From: Subdoligranulum sp. CAG:314 | Lineage (GTDB): Bacteria; Bacillota; Clostridia; Christensenellales; CAG-314 | NCBI GenBank assembly: GCA_000437915.1 | Contig: FR900999.1 | Span: forward strand, 1 to 64,000 | Direction: 5' to 3' | DNA length: 64,000 nt | Shown here: in pieces, positions 42,873 through 51,699 of the stretch | Layout: every line of letters begins with the position of its first letter | Numbering within the stretch: the stretch's first letter is position 1 | Position numbers and translations under genes: made by a program | Notes under the pieces: model-generated | Databases searched by the model: none | What the model was told of the DNA's origin: nothing | What the model saw: the letters and a program-made list of their open reading frames with translations, nothing else

Positions 42873-43592
42873 ATGAGACTTAACGGAAAAGTTGCCGTTG
42901 TTACCGGCGGCGCAAAAGGACTCGGCGGCGAAATGTGCCAGCTGTTTGCTAAGGAAGGCGCGAAGGTTGTGGCTGTGGATATGATGCCTTTGACCTATGA
43001 AAACGCCAATGTGGAGTTCTACAAGCTCAACGTCACCAGCTCCGAAGACTGCAAGGAGTTTTACGACTACGTTATCAAAAAATACGGCAAGGTTGACGTA
43101 TTGGTAAACAACGCGGGCATCACCAGAGACGCCATGACGCGCAAAATGACCGACGAAATGTGGAACGCGGTTATTTCCGTCAACCTTACGGGCGTGTTCA
43201 ATCTGACTCGTCTTATCGGACCTCAGATGGAAGAAATCGGCGGCGGCAGCATAATCAACATTTCCTCCGTCGTAGGCGAATTCGGCAATATCGGACAGGC
43301 CAACTACTCCGCGACCAAGGCGGGCGTTATCGGTCTCACCAAGACATGGGCAAAGGAATTTGCCAGAAAGGGCGTGCCCGTGAGAGTAAACGCAATCGCT
43401 CCCGGCTATATCATGACGGACATGATGAAAACCGTGCCCGAGGATTTGCTCAAAAAGTTTGCGGGACAGACCATGCTCGGCAGACTCGGTCAGCCCATAG
43501 AAATAGCCAACGCCGCGCTGTTCCTCGCTTCGGACGAAGCGTCTTACGTGACGGGACATCTTTTGAGCGTAAACGGCGGAATGAGATTGTAA
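42873..43592 (+). CDS. SDR 3-oxoacyl reductase (FabG/PhaB-like)
   Basis: The 239-residue classical short-chain dehydrogenase has the cofactor motif TGGAKGLGGEM, NNAGITRDAMTRKM, the catalytic Ser in INISSVVG and the Tyr/Lys pair in NYSATKAG, and the C-terminal GHLLSVNGGM. The FabG-like TRD motif and its position directly after thiolase suggest acetoacetyl-CoA reduction to (R)-3-hydroxybutyryl-CoA, as PhaB does, although a fatty acid synthesis role cannot be excluded. I use ATG 42873 with GAGGTG 6 bases upstream; the GTG at 42864 lies inside that site. Confidence 0.9.
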   Translation: MRLNGKVAVVTGGAKGLGGEMCQLFAKEGAKVVAVDMMPLTYENANVEFYKLNVTSSEDCKEFYDYVIKKYGKVDVLVNNAGITRDAMTRKMTDEMWNAVISVNLTGVFNLTRLIGPQMEEIGGGSIINISSVVGEFGNIGQANYSATKAGVIGLTKTWAKEFARKGVPVRVNAIAPGYIMTDMMKTVPEDLLKKFAGQTMLGRLGQPIEIANAALFLASDEASYVTGHLLSVNGGMRL

Positions 43593-43630
43593 ACCGACGA
43601 AATTCGGTCTTGGTATTTTTACTAAAGCAA

Positions 43631-43675
43631 GGCAATTCTCTCCCGTTTCGGGAGAGAATTGCCTGTCGGTATTTC
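43631..43675 (+). terminator. Hairpin after the SDR gene
   Basis: A 15-bp stem (43631-43645 with 43649-43663) with a TTT loop. The following sequence is only moderately T-rich, so termination may be partial. Confidence 0.6.
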
Positions 43676-43811
43676 GGTTGTTCTTTCGGACGACCTTTTG
43701 CAGGGCTTGCCGCGTGTGATAACGCTTGTTTTTGTCAATAATATAATGCGGAATTGCGACGGAAGCGACCTTTCGGGGGATTATTTTCGGAAATTAAAGG
43801 AGTAAAAGATT

Positions 43812-44831
43812 ATGATTGACGTAGGAATTGTCGGCGTAGGGACGTATCTTCCCGAAAAAACCATGAAAGCGGCGGAAATTGCCAGACTCACCAACGGAGT
43901 GTGGAGCGAGGACGCCGTTATAAACAAACTCGGAATAAAACAGAGATATTTGCCCGGTCCCGATGACGGAACTCAGGAAATGGGAGCCAAGGCGGCTTTG
44001 AAATGCTTGGAAAACACCGGCGTCGACCCCAAAGAAATAGACGTTATCTTGTGTATCGGCGAGGAGTGGTAGGAATATCCTCTCACCACGTCCGCCTGCT
44101 ATATTCAGGACAGAATAGGCGCGACAAACGCGTGGGGTATAGACGTGCAGAATCGTTGCTGCACCTGCGTGTCCGCGATGAAAATCGCCGCGGATATGTT
44201 GAGAGCCGACGACGAAATAAATACCATTATGATTTGCGGCGGATACCGCAACGGCGACTTCGTGGATTTCACGGATAAAGATATGTCCATGATGTACAAC
44301 CTTTCCGCAGGCGGCGGCGCAATCATACTGAAAAAGAATTACGGAAAAAATTTGCTGCTGGGCAGCAAAATCATGTCCGACGGCAGCCTTGCGAGAACGG
44401 CGGGCGTCGAAATCGGCGGTATAGCTCATCCTTTCACAAAAGACAACATCGAAGAGGGATATAAGTCGTTGAGACTTCTCGAACCGCAGAAGATGAAGGA
44501 CAGACTCAACGAGGTGTCCATGCCCAACTGGTATCATTGCATAGACGAAAGCTTGAGACAGGCGGGAATGACGAGAAAGGACATCGGATATCTTGACGTC
44601 CTGCACATGAAACGCAGCGGTCACAAGGGAATGCTTGCTGAATTGGGACTTACCGAGGAGCAGAGCATTTATCTCGAAGATTACGGTCACGTAGGACAAA
44701 TAGACCAGATTTTGTCGTTGGAGCTTGCTTTGAAAGCCGGCAAAGTCAAGGACGGCACGGTAGTGTGCATGATAGCCGCCGGTATCGGGTACGTCTGGTC
44801 GGCAAACATCATCAAGTGGGGTAACAAATGA
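43812..44831 (+). pseudogene. KAS III/HMG-CoA synthase-like gene with in-frame TAG
   Basis: One frame of 339 sense codons plus one TAG (44070-44072) encodes a thiolase-fold condensing enzyme of the KAS III/HMG-CoA synthase kind: N-terminal VGIVGVGTYLPEKTM, the region around the cysteines DVQNRCCTCVSAMK, and YEDYGHVGQIDQI-like LEDYGHVGQIDQ near the C-terminal Asn/His region. The stop splits it as IGEEW-stop-EYPLTTS, in a place where relatives I remember carry Lys. A single AAG to TAG change explains it. Everything downstream is intact and the stop codon overlaps livH (ATGA). It is either freshly inactivated, read through, or a sequencing error. AAGGAG precedes ATG 43812. Confidence 0.8.
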
Positions 44832-45727
44832 ATTTTTTACAAGTCATTGTAAATAGTCTGCCGCAGATGGCGATTTACTCTCTGGCGACAATAGGTATCG
44901 TTCTGATTTTCAGAACAACGGGTACCACCAACTTCGCGCAGGGGCTTATCGCCACCTTGGGTACGTTTATGACGACGCAGATGGCCTTGTATGCGGGGCT
45001 TCCGCTCTGGCTGGGGTTGATTATCGGTATGGCGGTGGCGTTTTTGATGGGCATATTCATGGACGTCGTGCTGATTCGCAACGCGCGTAAAATAAATGCG
45101 TCTGGCAAACAGATGATAACCATGGGTATGCTGCTCATACTCTCGTACGTGATTCCCGTAATATTCAAGAATATAACTTCAAACGGCAATCTCGGAGAGG
45201 TATTCGAGTCGGGACCTTTGACCTTTAAATTGTTCGGCGTCACTCTTACAATCGCGCGCAATTACGTTTACGTAATCATACTTGCAATTTTGCTGTTGGC
45301 GGTGGTGTTTATCTGTCTCAAATTCACCAAATGGGGACTGGGCGTCAGGGCGACGGCCTCCAACGAGGTGGTTTCTCAGATGCTCGGCATAAACACCAAG
45401 GTGATTACTGCTTTCAGCTGGGCAATTTCCGGCGCGCTTGCGACAATTGCCGGCGTATTTCAGGCGGGCGGCGTCGCGCTCAACGTCACGATTATGAGCA
45501 ACGTGCAGGTGTTCGGCTTCCTTGCCTGCGTATTGGGAGGCTTCAACAGCTTTTTCGCACCAATCATCGGTACGATAATCATACCTTTGCTCTACAACAT
45601 ATTCGGCTCGCTCCCCATTAAGAATGCGGGAATGTGGCAGACGGCGATGACGTTCATTGTCGTTATGATACTAATCCTCATATTCCCCAACGGCATCTTG
45701 GGCAAGAAAACTATAAAGAAGGTGTAA
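44828..45727 (+). CDS. livH: Branched-chain amino acid-type ABC permease LivH
   Basis: The 299-residue integral membrane protein has about eight helices and the Liv permease features FRTTGTTNFAQGLIATLG near the N terminus and GLGVRATASNEVVSQMLGI (EAA-like loop contacting the ATPase). It starts four bases inside the KAS III-like gene, so translation of the two is coupled. It forms the importer with LivM, LivG, LivF and LivK. The ligand could be a branched or aromatic carboxylate rather than an amino acid given the neighbours. Confidence 0.93.
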   Translation: MNFLQVIVNSLPQMAIYSLATIGIVLIFRTTGTTNFAQGLIATLGTFMTTQMALYAGLPLWLGLIIGMAVAFLMGIFMDVVLIRNARKINASGKQMITMGMLLILSYVIPVIFKNITSNGNLGEVFESGPLTFKLFGVTLTIARNYVYVIILAILLLAVVFICLKFTKWGLGVRATASNEVVSQMLGINTKVITAFSWAISGALATIAGVFQAGGVALNVTIMSNVQVFGFLACVLGGFNSFFAPIIGTIIIPLLYNIFGSLPIKNAGMWQTAMTFIVVMILILIFPNGILGKKTIKKV

Positions 45728-45729
45728 TT

Positions 45730-46791
45730 ATGTTAGGATATCATTTGAAAAAGAATGTTAAACCGATAGTAAAGCATCCGTTTTTCGCCTTCATAGTTTT
45801 CGGGTTGGCGCTTATTCTGCTCCAAATTTTAAGCTGGACTGCGGGATTTCCCAAGTCCTCGGCAATGAGCGGAATTGCGACGGTGCTTATTTATTCGATA
45901 GTGGGCTTCGGGTTCACGTATCTGTTGGGTTACGCGGGACTGGCGTCGCTCGGTACGGCTGGCTTTACGGGGCTGGGAGCATATATAGTCGGATATTTTC
46001 TGCGTGAAACGGGCGTTCCCTACATCGTAACCATTCTCGTCGTGCTTGCCGTGTCCATTATTCTGGGCGTTGCCGTAGGATTTATTTCCCTTCGTATAGA
46101 GGGTATATTCCTTGCAATCGTTACTCTCGGTCTTTCGGAAATACTCTATCAGATTTTTACCAACTGGATTGGTTTTACGGGAGGTCCTAACGGCAGCTCG
46201 GCTTCCATACCGATTTTTCAGAAATGGCTTGGACTCAGTACGACAACGTCAAAAAGAGCGATGTTTATCGTATTGGTTGTTGTTGTGGTTTTCCTCATGA
46301 TAATCACCTTCAACCTGTGCAAAAGCAGCACGGGACGCGCCATGCTTGCCATGAAAAACAGCACGTCGGCGGCACAGGCTATGGGTATAAGTCTGCTCAG
46401 ATACAGACTGCTCGCTTTTGTTCTCTCTACGGTATACGCGGGTATCGGCGGCATAATGTTTATGAGCTACCTCGGATACGCTTCGCCAACAAACTGGACG
46501 CTCATGTTCTCTCTCAATCTGCTTGCCGCAGTCATTATAGGCGGCACGCGCAGCCTGTGGGGAACGATTGTCGGCTGCTTTATCGTATTCGGACTGACTC
46601 CGATTTTCTTCCAGGACATTGCGTTTTTGAGAGATAATTCGTGGTTCATGTACGCGTTGATAGGCGTGCTGATTATTCTGATAATCATGTTCTACCAGGG
46701 CGGCTTGGTTCAGCTTGTCAGGGATATTAAAAACGGAATAAAGAAGGCGCGCGCAAAGAGGAGGCTCTACAGATATGGAGAAGAAGAATAA
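45730..46791 (+). CDS. livM: Branched-chain amino acid-type ABC permease LivM
   Basis: The 353-residue membrane protein has the LivM pattern: GYAGLASLGTAGFTGLGAYIVGYF, ISLRIEGIFLAIVTLGLSEILYQI, and the cytosolic loop STGRAMLAMKNSTSAAQAMGISLLRYRLLAF that engages the ATPases. It begins 2 bp after livH, with ATG 45730. The last 17 bp overlap the start of the coiled-coil gene. Confidence 0.93.
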   Translation: MLGYHLKKNVKPIVKHPFFAFIVFGLALILLQILSWTAGFPKSSAMSGIATVLIYSIVGFGFTYLLGYAGLASLGTAGFTGLGAYIVGYFLRETGVPYIVTILVVLAVSIILGVAVGFISLRIEGIFLAIVTLGLSEILYQIFTNWIGFTGGPNGSSASIPIFQKWLGLSTTTSKRAMFIVLVVVVVFLMIITFNLCKSSTGRAMLAMKNSTSAAQAMGISLLRYRLLAFVLSTVYAGIGGIMFMSYLGYASPTNWTLMFSLNLLAAVIIGGTRSLWGTIVGCFIVFGLTPIFFQDIAFLRDNSWFMYALIGVLIILIIMFYQGGLVQLVRDIKNGIKKARAKRRLYRYGEEE

Positions 46792-47548
46792 TCAAATGGT
46801 CGACAAAGAAAAGGAGCTTAAAAACGTTGCTCCCGACACCGACGTCGCTCCCGATGTGACGGATGCTTCCTCTTTTCAGGGAGGACCTTCCCATACCTCG
46901 TCCAACCGTCAACAGATGCGGTTGATTAACAGGATAGATTATTACAAGTGGAAAATCAATCTTTTGACCGAGTTGATTTCCGTGGAAAGAGAAAATCTTG
47001 AAAAGAGTCGGGATAAAAGAACCGATGCCTACAAAGAAAGGCAGAGGAGAAAAATTTTCCCGTTAAAACTCAAAGCGTCCGATGTCGACGAGGCGGTAGA
47101 AGAGCTGTACGGTCGGGATATAGAAAAATTCGACAAACGGCAAAAGCTGAATTTCAGAGAATACAGACAGAATCTGCGCAGAGCGGAGGGGCTGCTCAAC
47201 CCCGACGGCACGCTCAAGCGTTTCGAGCTTGATGCGGAAGGCAACGAAATTCCTTTTGAAAATGTGTTGTCGGCAGAGTCCCAAGAGCTGCTCAAAGCGT
47301 TTGAGGTTTCTCAAGCGGAACAGAGAGCGGCGTTTATGGAAGGGTTGAGAGTCAAGGCCGTAGCAGCCGTCGGCGAAGGAGCGGCAGACGCTGAGGATAT
47401 TTACGAAGCGGCTCGATTAGAAGACGAGACTGCGTTGGAGTCTTTCGTCGCGGAAGAAAATGCGAAAATAGAAAAGCGTATGGAAAAATACGTCGAAGCG
47501 ACGCAGTTCAAAATCAACCGTTACAACGAAAAGCTGCTTTCCATGTAG
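46775..47548 (+). CDS. Coiled-coil protein in phase with LivG, ended by TAG
   Basis: I do not recognise this 257-residue, highly charged protein. It has a disordered N terminus, then long helical segments (IDYYKWKINLLTELISVERENLEKSRDKR, and the C-terminal EENAKIEKRMEKYVEATQFKINRYNEKLLSM region) broken by a Pro/Gly turn around LLNPDGTL. No membrane segment or signal peptide is seen. The frame ends in TAG (47546-47548), but the next codons (EKLAELMAEEEAKFGVELP) continue the helix in the same frame into LivG. It may thus be an N-terminal extension of the ATPase. AGAGGAGG lies 10 bases before ATG 46775. Confidence 0.65.
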   Translation: MEKKNNQMVDKEKELKNVAPDTDVAPDVTDASSFQGGPSHTSSNRQQMRLINRIDYYKWKINLLTELISVERENLEKSRDKRTDAYKERQRRKIFPLKLKASDVDEAVEELYGRDIEKFDKRQKLNFREYRQNLRRAEGLLNPDGTLKRFELDAEGNEIPFENVLSAESQELLKAFEVSQAEQRAAFMEGLRVKAVAAVGEGAADAEDIYEAARLEDETALESFVAEENAKIEKRMEKYVEATQFKINRYNEKLLSM

Positions 47549-47554
47549 GAAAAG

Positions 47555-48412
47555 TTGGCAGAGCTTATGGCGGAAGAGGAGGCAAAATTCGGCGTGGAGC
47601 TGCCCTCCGACGTCATATTGCGGCTTGACCGTCTGACCATGGAGTTCGGCGGCTTGAAAGCGGTAAACAATTTGTCCTTCGACGTCAAAAAAGGCGAAAT
47701 TTTCGGTCTTATAGGTCCCAACGGCGCGGGCAAAACAACGGTTTTCAACTGTATAACTCAATTTTACAAGCCTACCGGCGGATTGATTTATTACAGGAAC
47801 CGCGAGGACAAAGTAATAGTTCTCAACAAATATCAGGTTCACGACGTCATAAAGACGGGTATAGTGAGGACGTTCCAGAACGTAGAGGTCATTTACGAGC
47901 TTTCCATACTCGACAATTTGCTTATTGCCGCGCATACGCAGTACAAAAGCAATATTTTCGCTCAGATGTTCAATACAAAGGGCGTAAAGCAGGAGGAGGC
48001 GGTCAACCGCAAAAAGGCTTTGAAGGTGCTGGAATACTGCGGTCTGCTTGACAAAAAGGATTTGCCTCCCGTCGGTTTACCGTACGGCGTGCTCAAAAGG
48101 ATTGAGCTTGCAAGAACGCTTATGGCGGGAGCGTCGCTGATTATACTCGACGAGCCTGCGGCAGGTCTCAACGACAACGAAACAATCGAGCTTGCGCAAA
48201 TGATAAGGCGCATCCGCGACGAATTCAACGTCACGATTTTCCTTGTGGAGCACGATATGGGACTTGTCATGGACATCTGCGAGCACATCTGCGCGATATC
48301 CTTCGGCAAAAAGCTGGCTTACGGCACGCCTCAGGAAATTCAGGAGAATCCCGTCGTTCAGGAGGCTTACCTCGGCACCAACGAAGTGAAAAAGGAGGCG
48401 CAAAATGGCTAA
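47555..48412 (+). CDS. livG: Branched-chain amino acid-type ABC ATPase LivG
   Basis: The protein of up to 285 residues has Walker A GPNGAGKTTVFN, Q loop VRTFQNVEVI, Walker B LIILDEPAAGLND and switch His in FLVEHDMG. The signature reads LPYGVLKRIELARTLM; the usual LSYG-Q is altered but functional Gly and basic residues remain. Typical LivG proteins begin about eight residues before LTMEFGGL, whereas here some 25 extra residues of helical character precede it, continuous with the coiled-coil frame upstream. Start candidates are TTG 47555 and ATG 47567; neither has a good ribosome site, hinting at coupling or read-through. Confidence 0.9.
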   Translation: MAELMAEEEAKFGVELPSDVILRLDRLTMEFGGLKAVNNLSFDVKKGEIFGLIGPNGAGKTTVFNCITQFYKPTGGLIYYRNREDKVIVLNKYQVHDVIKTGIVRTFQNVEVIYELSILDNLLIAAHTQYKSNIFAQMFNTKGVKQEEAVNRKKALKVLEYCGLLDKKDLPPVGLPYGVLKRIELARTLMAGASLIILDEPAAGLNDNETIELAQMIRRIRDEFNVTIFLVEHDMGLVMDICEHICAISFGKKLAYGTPQEIQENPVVQEAYLGTNEVKKEAQNG

Positions 48413-49184
48413 TATTCTCGAACTGCGCGATTTGTGCGTGAGCTACGGCGCTATCGACGCCTTGAAATCGGTCAATATAAGCGTCGAGGAAGGCAGCATC
48501 GTTGCATTGCTGGGCGCAAACGGCGCGGGAAAAACGACTACTCTCAGAACAATATCCGGAGTTGTCAAAGCCAAAAGCGGACAGATTTTGCTCAACAACG
48601 AGCCTATCACCAACAGAGTGCCTTACAAAATCGCAAGTCTCGGCGTAATACAGTCCCCCGAAGGTCGGCTTATTCTCAACGGGCTGACGGTGGAGGAAAA
48701 CTTGAAGGTCGGCGCATACGGCTTGAAAGGGAAGGAAATACGGGTGAAAAAATCCGACGGCAATTACGAAACCGTCAAAATGAGCAAGTCGCAGCTGATC
48801 AAATACAACTTTGACAAGGTGTACAAGCTGTTTCCCATTTTGCAGGAGCGCAAAAAGCAGCAGGCGAATACGCTCAGCGGCGGAGAGCAGCAGATGCTGG
48901 CAATCGGCAGGGCGCTCATGGCGTCCCCCAAGGTGCTTTTGCTCGACGAGCCGTCACTCGGACTGGCTCCTCTGATTATCCGCGATATATTCGAGGTCAT
49001 AAAGCAGATAAAGGAAGAGGGCAACACCATTCTTATAGTGGAGCAGAACGCTTATCAGACGCTCAAAATCGCGGACTACGCCTATGTGTTGGAGCTTGGC
49101 AAAATCAGTATGCAGGGTCCAGCAAGCGAGCTGATTCACGACGAGCGTCTTGTGGAGGCGTATCTTGGCGGCAAAAAGGATTAA
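48405..49184 (+). CDS. livF: Branched-chain amino acid-type ABC ATPase LivF
   Basis: The 259-residue ATPase has Walker A GANGAGKTTTLRT, Q loop QSPEGRLIL, signature LSGGEQQMLAIGRALM, Walker B VLLLDEPSLGLAP and switch His replaced by Gln in LIVEQNAYQ, as usual in LivF. Compared with standard LivF it carries an insertion of about 20 residues (around EIRVKKSDGNYETVKMSKSQ) before VYKLFPIL. It overlaps livG by 8 bp. Confidence 0.93.
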   Translation: MANILELRDLCVSYGAIDALKSVNISVEEGSIVALLGANGAGKTTTLRTISGVVKAKSGQILLNNEPITNRVPYKIASLGVIQSPEGRLILNGLTVEENLKVGAYGLKGKEIRVKKSDGNYETVKMSKSQLIKYNFDKVYKLFPILQERKKQQANTLSGGEQQMLAIGRALMASPKVLLLDEPSLGLAPLIIRDIFEVIKQIKEEGNTILIVEQNAYQTLKIADYAYVLELGKISMQGPASELIHDERLVEAYLGGKKD

Positions 49185-49204
49185 GTCGCTCAAAATCGGT
49201 ATTT

Positions 49205-49222
49205 TTGTCCCGAAAGGGGCAA
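49205..49222 (+). promoter_or_regulatory. Intercistronic stem-loop before livK
   Basis: TTGTCCC (49205-49211) and GGGGCAA (49216-49222) close on a GAAA tetraloop. No T run follows, so this is more likely an mRNA-stability or processing hairpin that raises binding-protein expression than a terminator. Confidence 0.5.
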
Positions 49223-49278
49223 TGATATAAAATAAAAATAAAACGACTAATGGAAAGACATCAAAGGAGAAAAAGTAG

Positions 49279-50679
49279 ATGAAAAAAGTTCTAAAATCAG
49301 TAGTCGCGGTAGTTTTGTGCCTGGCTATGGTTTTGTCTTTGGCAGCCTGCGGTCCCAAGTACACTAACGGTATTTCTACCGAAGAGTTTACCGACAAAAA
49401 GACCGGCGTAAGCTACAAAGGCAGAATCAAAATCGGCGCGGCGATTGCTCGTACGGGCGCTTACTCTTTGGTCGGTGAGCCTTACGGCGGATTCTATGAT
49501 TTGTACGTAAGATACATCAACGAAGAGCTTGGCGGAGTTGCCAAAGGAACAGGCGAGGGCGCTTTGGGCTACAAGCTTGAAGCTACCACGTATGACGACC
49601 AGGGCGACGGCGCGCAAGGCAAAAACTATATCCAGAAGCTGGTCGAAGACGACGGAGTGTTCGCATTGGTCGGCAATCTCGGCACATGGAACATAGTTGC
49701 CGCTCAGGACTATATAGAGGAAAGCGGAGTCCCCAGCGTTTATTGGGGAACGGGTTCGTCCTATCAGTATTTCAATCCCGCACAGGGAAATGAAAAATAT
49801 ACTTTCCCCGTGCAGCCCATTTACAACACCGAAGGCAGAATAATGTACCTGCGCGCTATGCAGCTTGCCTCTCTTGAAGGCTCCGGAGTTACGTCCGTCA
49901 GCAAAATCGGCGTTATCCACTCTTCTTCCGACGACGGCGCGAGCATCAAAGCCGGTATCGAAGAGCAGAGAAACATCAACATTCAGACCAATCCTGATCA
50001 GCCCGAGGTTATTTTTGCTCAGATTAATTCTACCACTGCAACCGAGCTGGCCTCTCAGGTTCAGTTGGTAAAAGAGTGCGACGTTGTTATCATTGCGGGC
50101 AACCAGACTTATTTCCAGGCGGCTTACACCGCAATGCAGACCGCTGACGTAAGAAAGCCCGTTATCACTTCTTACGTCAATATCGCTCCCGCGACCGTTC
50201 CCAACGAGGCAACCAGCGCCGAGGCGTCCGATATTTACGGCGGAGCTTGGGTTATCATCGACGATTCTGCGGATGAGCGTCAAAAAGCCGACTTGTTGAG
50301 ATTCATAGCCATATGCGATTGGGGCGTCGAAAAGGGGATTATCAGCCGGAGCACGGCAGATTCTTATCTGATTTCCGCTTACGCAATGTCCTCCTTTATC
50401 GCTCTCGACGTATTCATGACCGGTATCGACAGACTTGCCGACAAGGAAATCACCAGAGAGGCGTTTCTTGAAGCTATGGAAAGCGCGCCTATAAACGTGC
50501 CTATTTCCGGCGGTGTAAATTATGCCAACGGTCAGAGAATCGGTTTGGACGGCATGAGCTTTGTTAAGTATGTCAGACCTACCGAGGCGGGTGCGGCAGC
50601 TTCCACGGGAACATTTGTGAATGTTGTCGGAATGCAGTCTATCGACCAGATACTCGGCGAACTCGACGACGCAGAATAA
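49279..50679 (+). CDS. ABC substrate-binding lipoprotein, LivK type
   Basis: The 466-residue lipoprotein (lipobox LAAC, Cys24) has a type I periplasmic-binding fold: IKIGAAIARTGAYSLVGEPYGGFYDLYVRYINEE at the start, GDGAQGKNYIQKLVEDDGVFALVGNLGTWN in the first lobe and IAGNQTYFQAAYTAMQTADV in the second. It captures the ligand for the LivHMGF importer. It is longer than E. coli LivK because of loops, including IEESGVPSVYWGTGSSYQYF. The ligand is not determined. AAAGGAG lies 9 bases before ATG. Confidence 0.9.
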   Translation: MKKVLKSVVAVVLCLAMVLSLAACGPKYTNGISTEEFTDKKTGVSYKGRIKIGAAIARTGAYSLVGEPYGGFYDLYVRYINEELGGVAKGTGEGALGYKLEATTYDDQGDGAQGKNYIQKLVEDDGVFALVGNLGTWNIVAAQDYIEESGVPSVYWGTGSSYQYFNPAQGNEKYTFPVQPIYNTEGRIMYLRAMQLASLEGSGVTSVSKIGVIHSSSDDGASIKAGIEEQRNINIQTNPDQPEVIFAQINSTTATELASQVQLVKECDVVIIAGNQTYFQAAYTAMQTADVRKPVITSYVNIAPATVPNEATSAEASDIYGGAWVIIDDSADERQKADLLRFIAICDWGVEKGIISRSTADSYLISAYAMSSFIALDVFMTGIDRLADKEITREAFLEAMESAPINVPISGGVNYANGQRIGLDGMSFVKYVRPTEAGAAASTGTFVNVVGMQSIDQILGELDDAE

Positions 50680-50700
50680 TTCTGTCAGACAAAATGCAGT

Positions 50701-50729
50701 AAAAGGGGAGGGTTTCCTCCTCTTTTATT
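50701..50729 (+). terminator. Terminator of the liv operon
   Basis: AAAAGGGGAGG (50701-50711) pairs with CCTCCTCTTTT (50716-50726, one G-T pair). Confidence 0.85.
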
Positions 50730-50855
50730 GCTAAATTCTTTAATTTAAAAGCTTTGTTATAGTTGAACGTGAAGCCGCGTTTTTTGAATATGCGGGCTTA
50801 TCGGCAAGAGCGTCGATGCGTCCGCAAATTTAAAAAATTCGAGAGAGGTAAATTT

Positions 50856-51683
50856 ATGTCGGAGTTTTTGTTCAAAGGAAAAAAAGTTTATTACGAGCTG
50901 CACGGGGAAGGGGAACCCATCCTTGTGCTTAACGGAATCATGATGTCTACGGAAAGCTGGAACGCCTTCAAGCCTTCTTTTTCCAAAGACAACCTTCTGA
51001 TTCTTGTGGACTTTTTCGATCAGGGCAGAAGCGACAGGCTGGATTTCGAGTATAAACACGATTTGCAGGTGGATTTGCTCAAAGCCCTGCTCGAACACAT
51101 AAAAATCGACAGGGTAAACGTGGTGGGCATTTCCTACGGCAGCGCCGTCGCGCTGCAATTCGTGCTGAAATATCCACGATGCGTCAGACGGCTGTGTCTG
51201 TTCAACGGCGCGGCGCGTACAAGCAGCTGGCTTACGGAAATAGGCTGGGCGTGGAACGAAGCCGCAAAGCTCGGAAGCGGCAGAGATTATTATTACACGA
51301 CAATCCCTCCCGTTTACTCCACGTATTTTTACGAAAGGCGTCTTGACTGGATGAAAAACCGCGCCAAAAAGCTTATTCCGTATTTTGACAGAAAGGACGT
51401 TCAGGAGAGCCTAATCAGACTGACAAACAGCTCCGAGGGCTACGACGTTTCCGACCGTCTGGGAGAAGTCAAATGCCCTACGCTGATTGTAAACGCTACC
51501 GACGACGTTCTTATTCCGCTTGTGGAGCAGACAAGACTTCACGAGGGCATAAAAAACAGCGAAATGGTGATTATCCCCAAGTGCGGTCATGCGAGTATGT
51601 ACGAAAAGCCCATGCTGTTTTCAAGCCTTGTACTCGGTTGGATAAACGTCAAAGACGAGGATTACGAATCTATTTTCGCTTAA
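50856..51683 (+). CDS. Alpha/beta hydrolase (first of tandem pair)
   Basis: The 275-residue protein has the alpha/beta-hydrolase core: VLNGIMMSTESWNAF oxyanion region, DFFDQGRSDR, the nucleophile elbow VGISYGSAVALQF (Ser), acid Asp in VNATDDVLIPL and base His in KCGHASM. There is no signal peptide. ATG 50856 has GAGAGG 8 bases upstream. With the next gene it forms a unit between the liv operon terminator and a strong palindromic terminator. An esterase or acyl-CoA thioesterase role would fit the neighbouring pathway but is not shown. Confidence 0.8.
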   Translation: MSEFLFKGKKVYYELHGEGEPILVLNGIMMSTESWNAFKPSFSKDNLLILVDFFDQGRSDRLDFEYKHDLQVDLLKALLEHIKIDRVNVVGISYGSAVALQFVLKYPRCVRRLCLFNGAARTSSWLTEIGWAWNEAAKLGSGRDYYYTTIPPVYSTYFYERRLDWMKNRAKKLIPYFDRKDVQESLIRLTNSSEGYDVSDRLGEVKCPTLIVNATDDVLIPLVEQTRLHEGIKNSEMVIIPKCGHASMYEKPMLFSSLVLGWINVKDEDYESIFA

Positions 51684-51699
51684 AAGGAGGGAATAGGAA

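Noticed and set aside
48841..48870. LivF insertion as a frameshift
   Set aside because: The roughly 20-residue insertion keeps the frame and all ATPase motifs, so it is a loop difference rather than damage.
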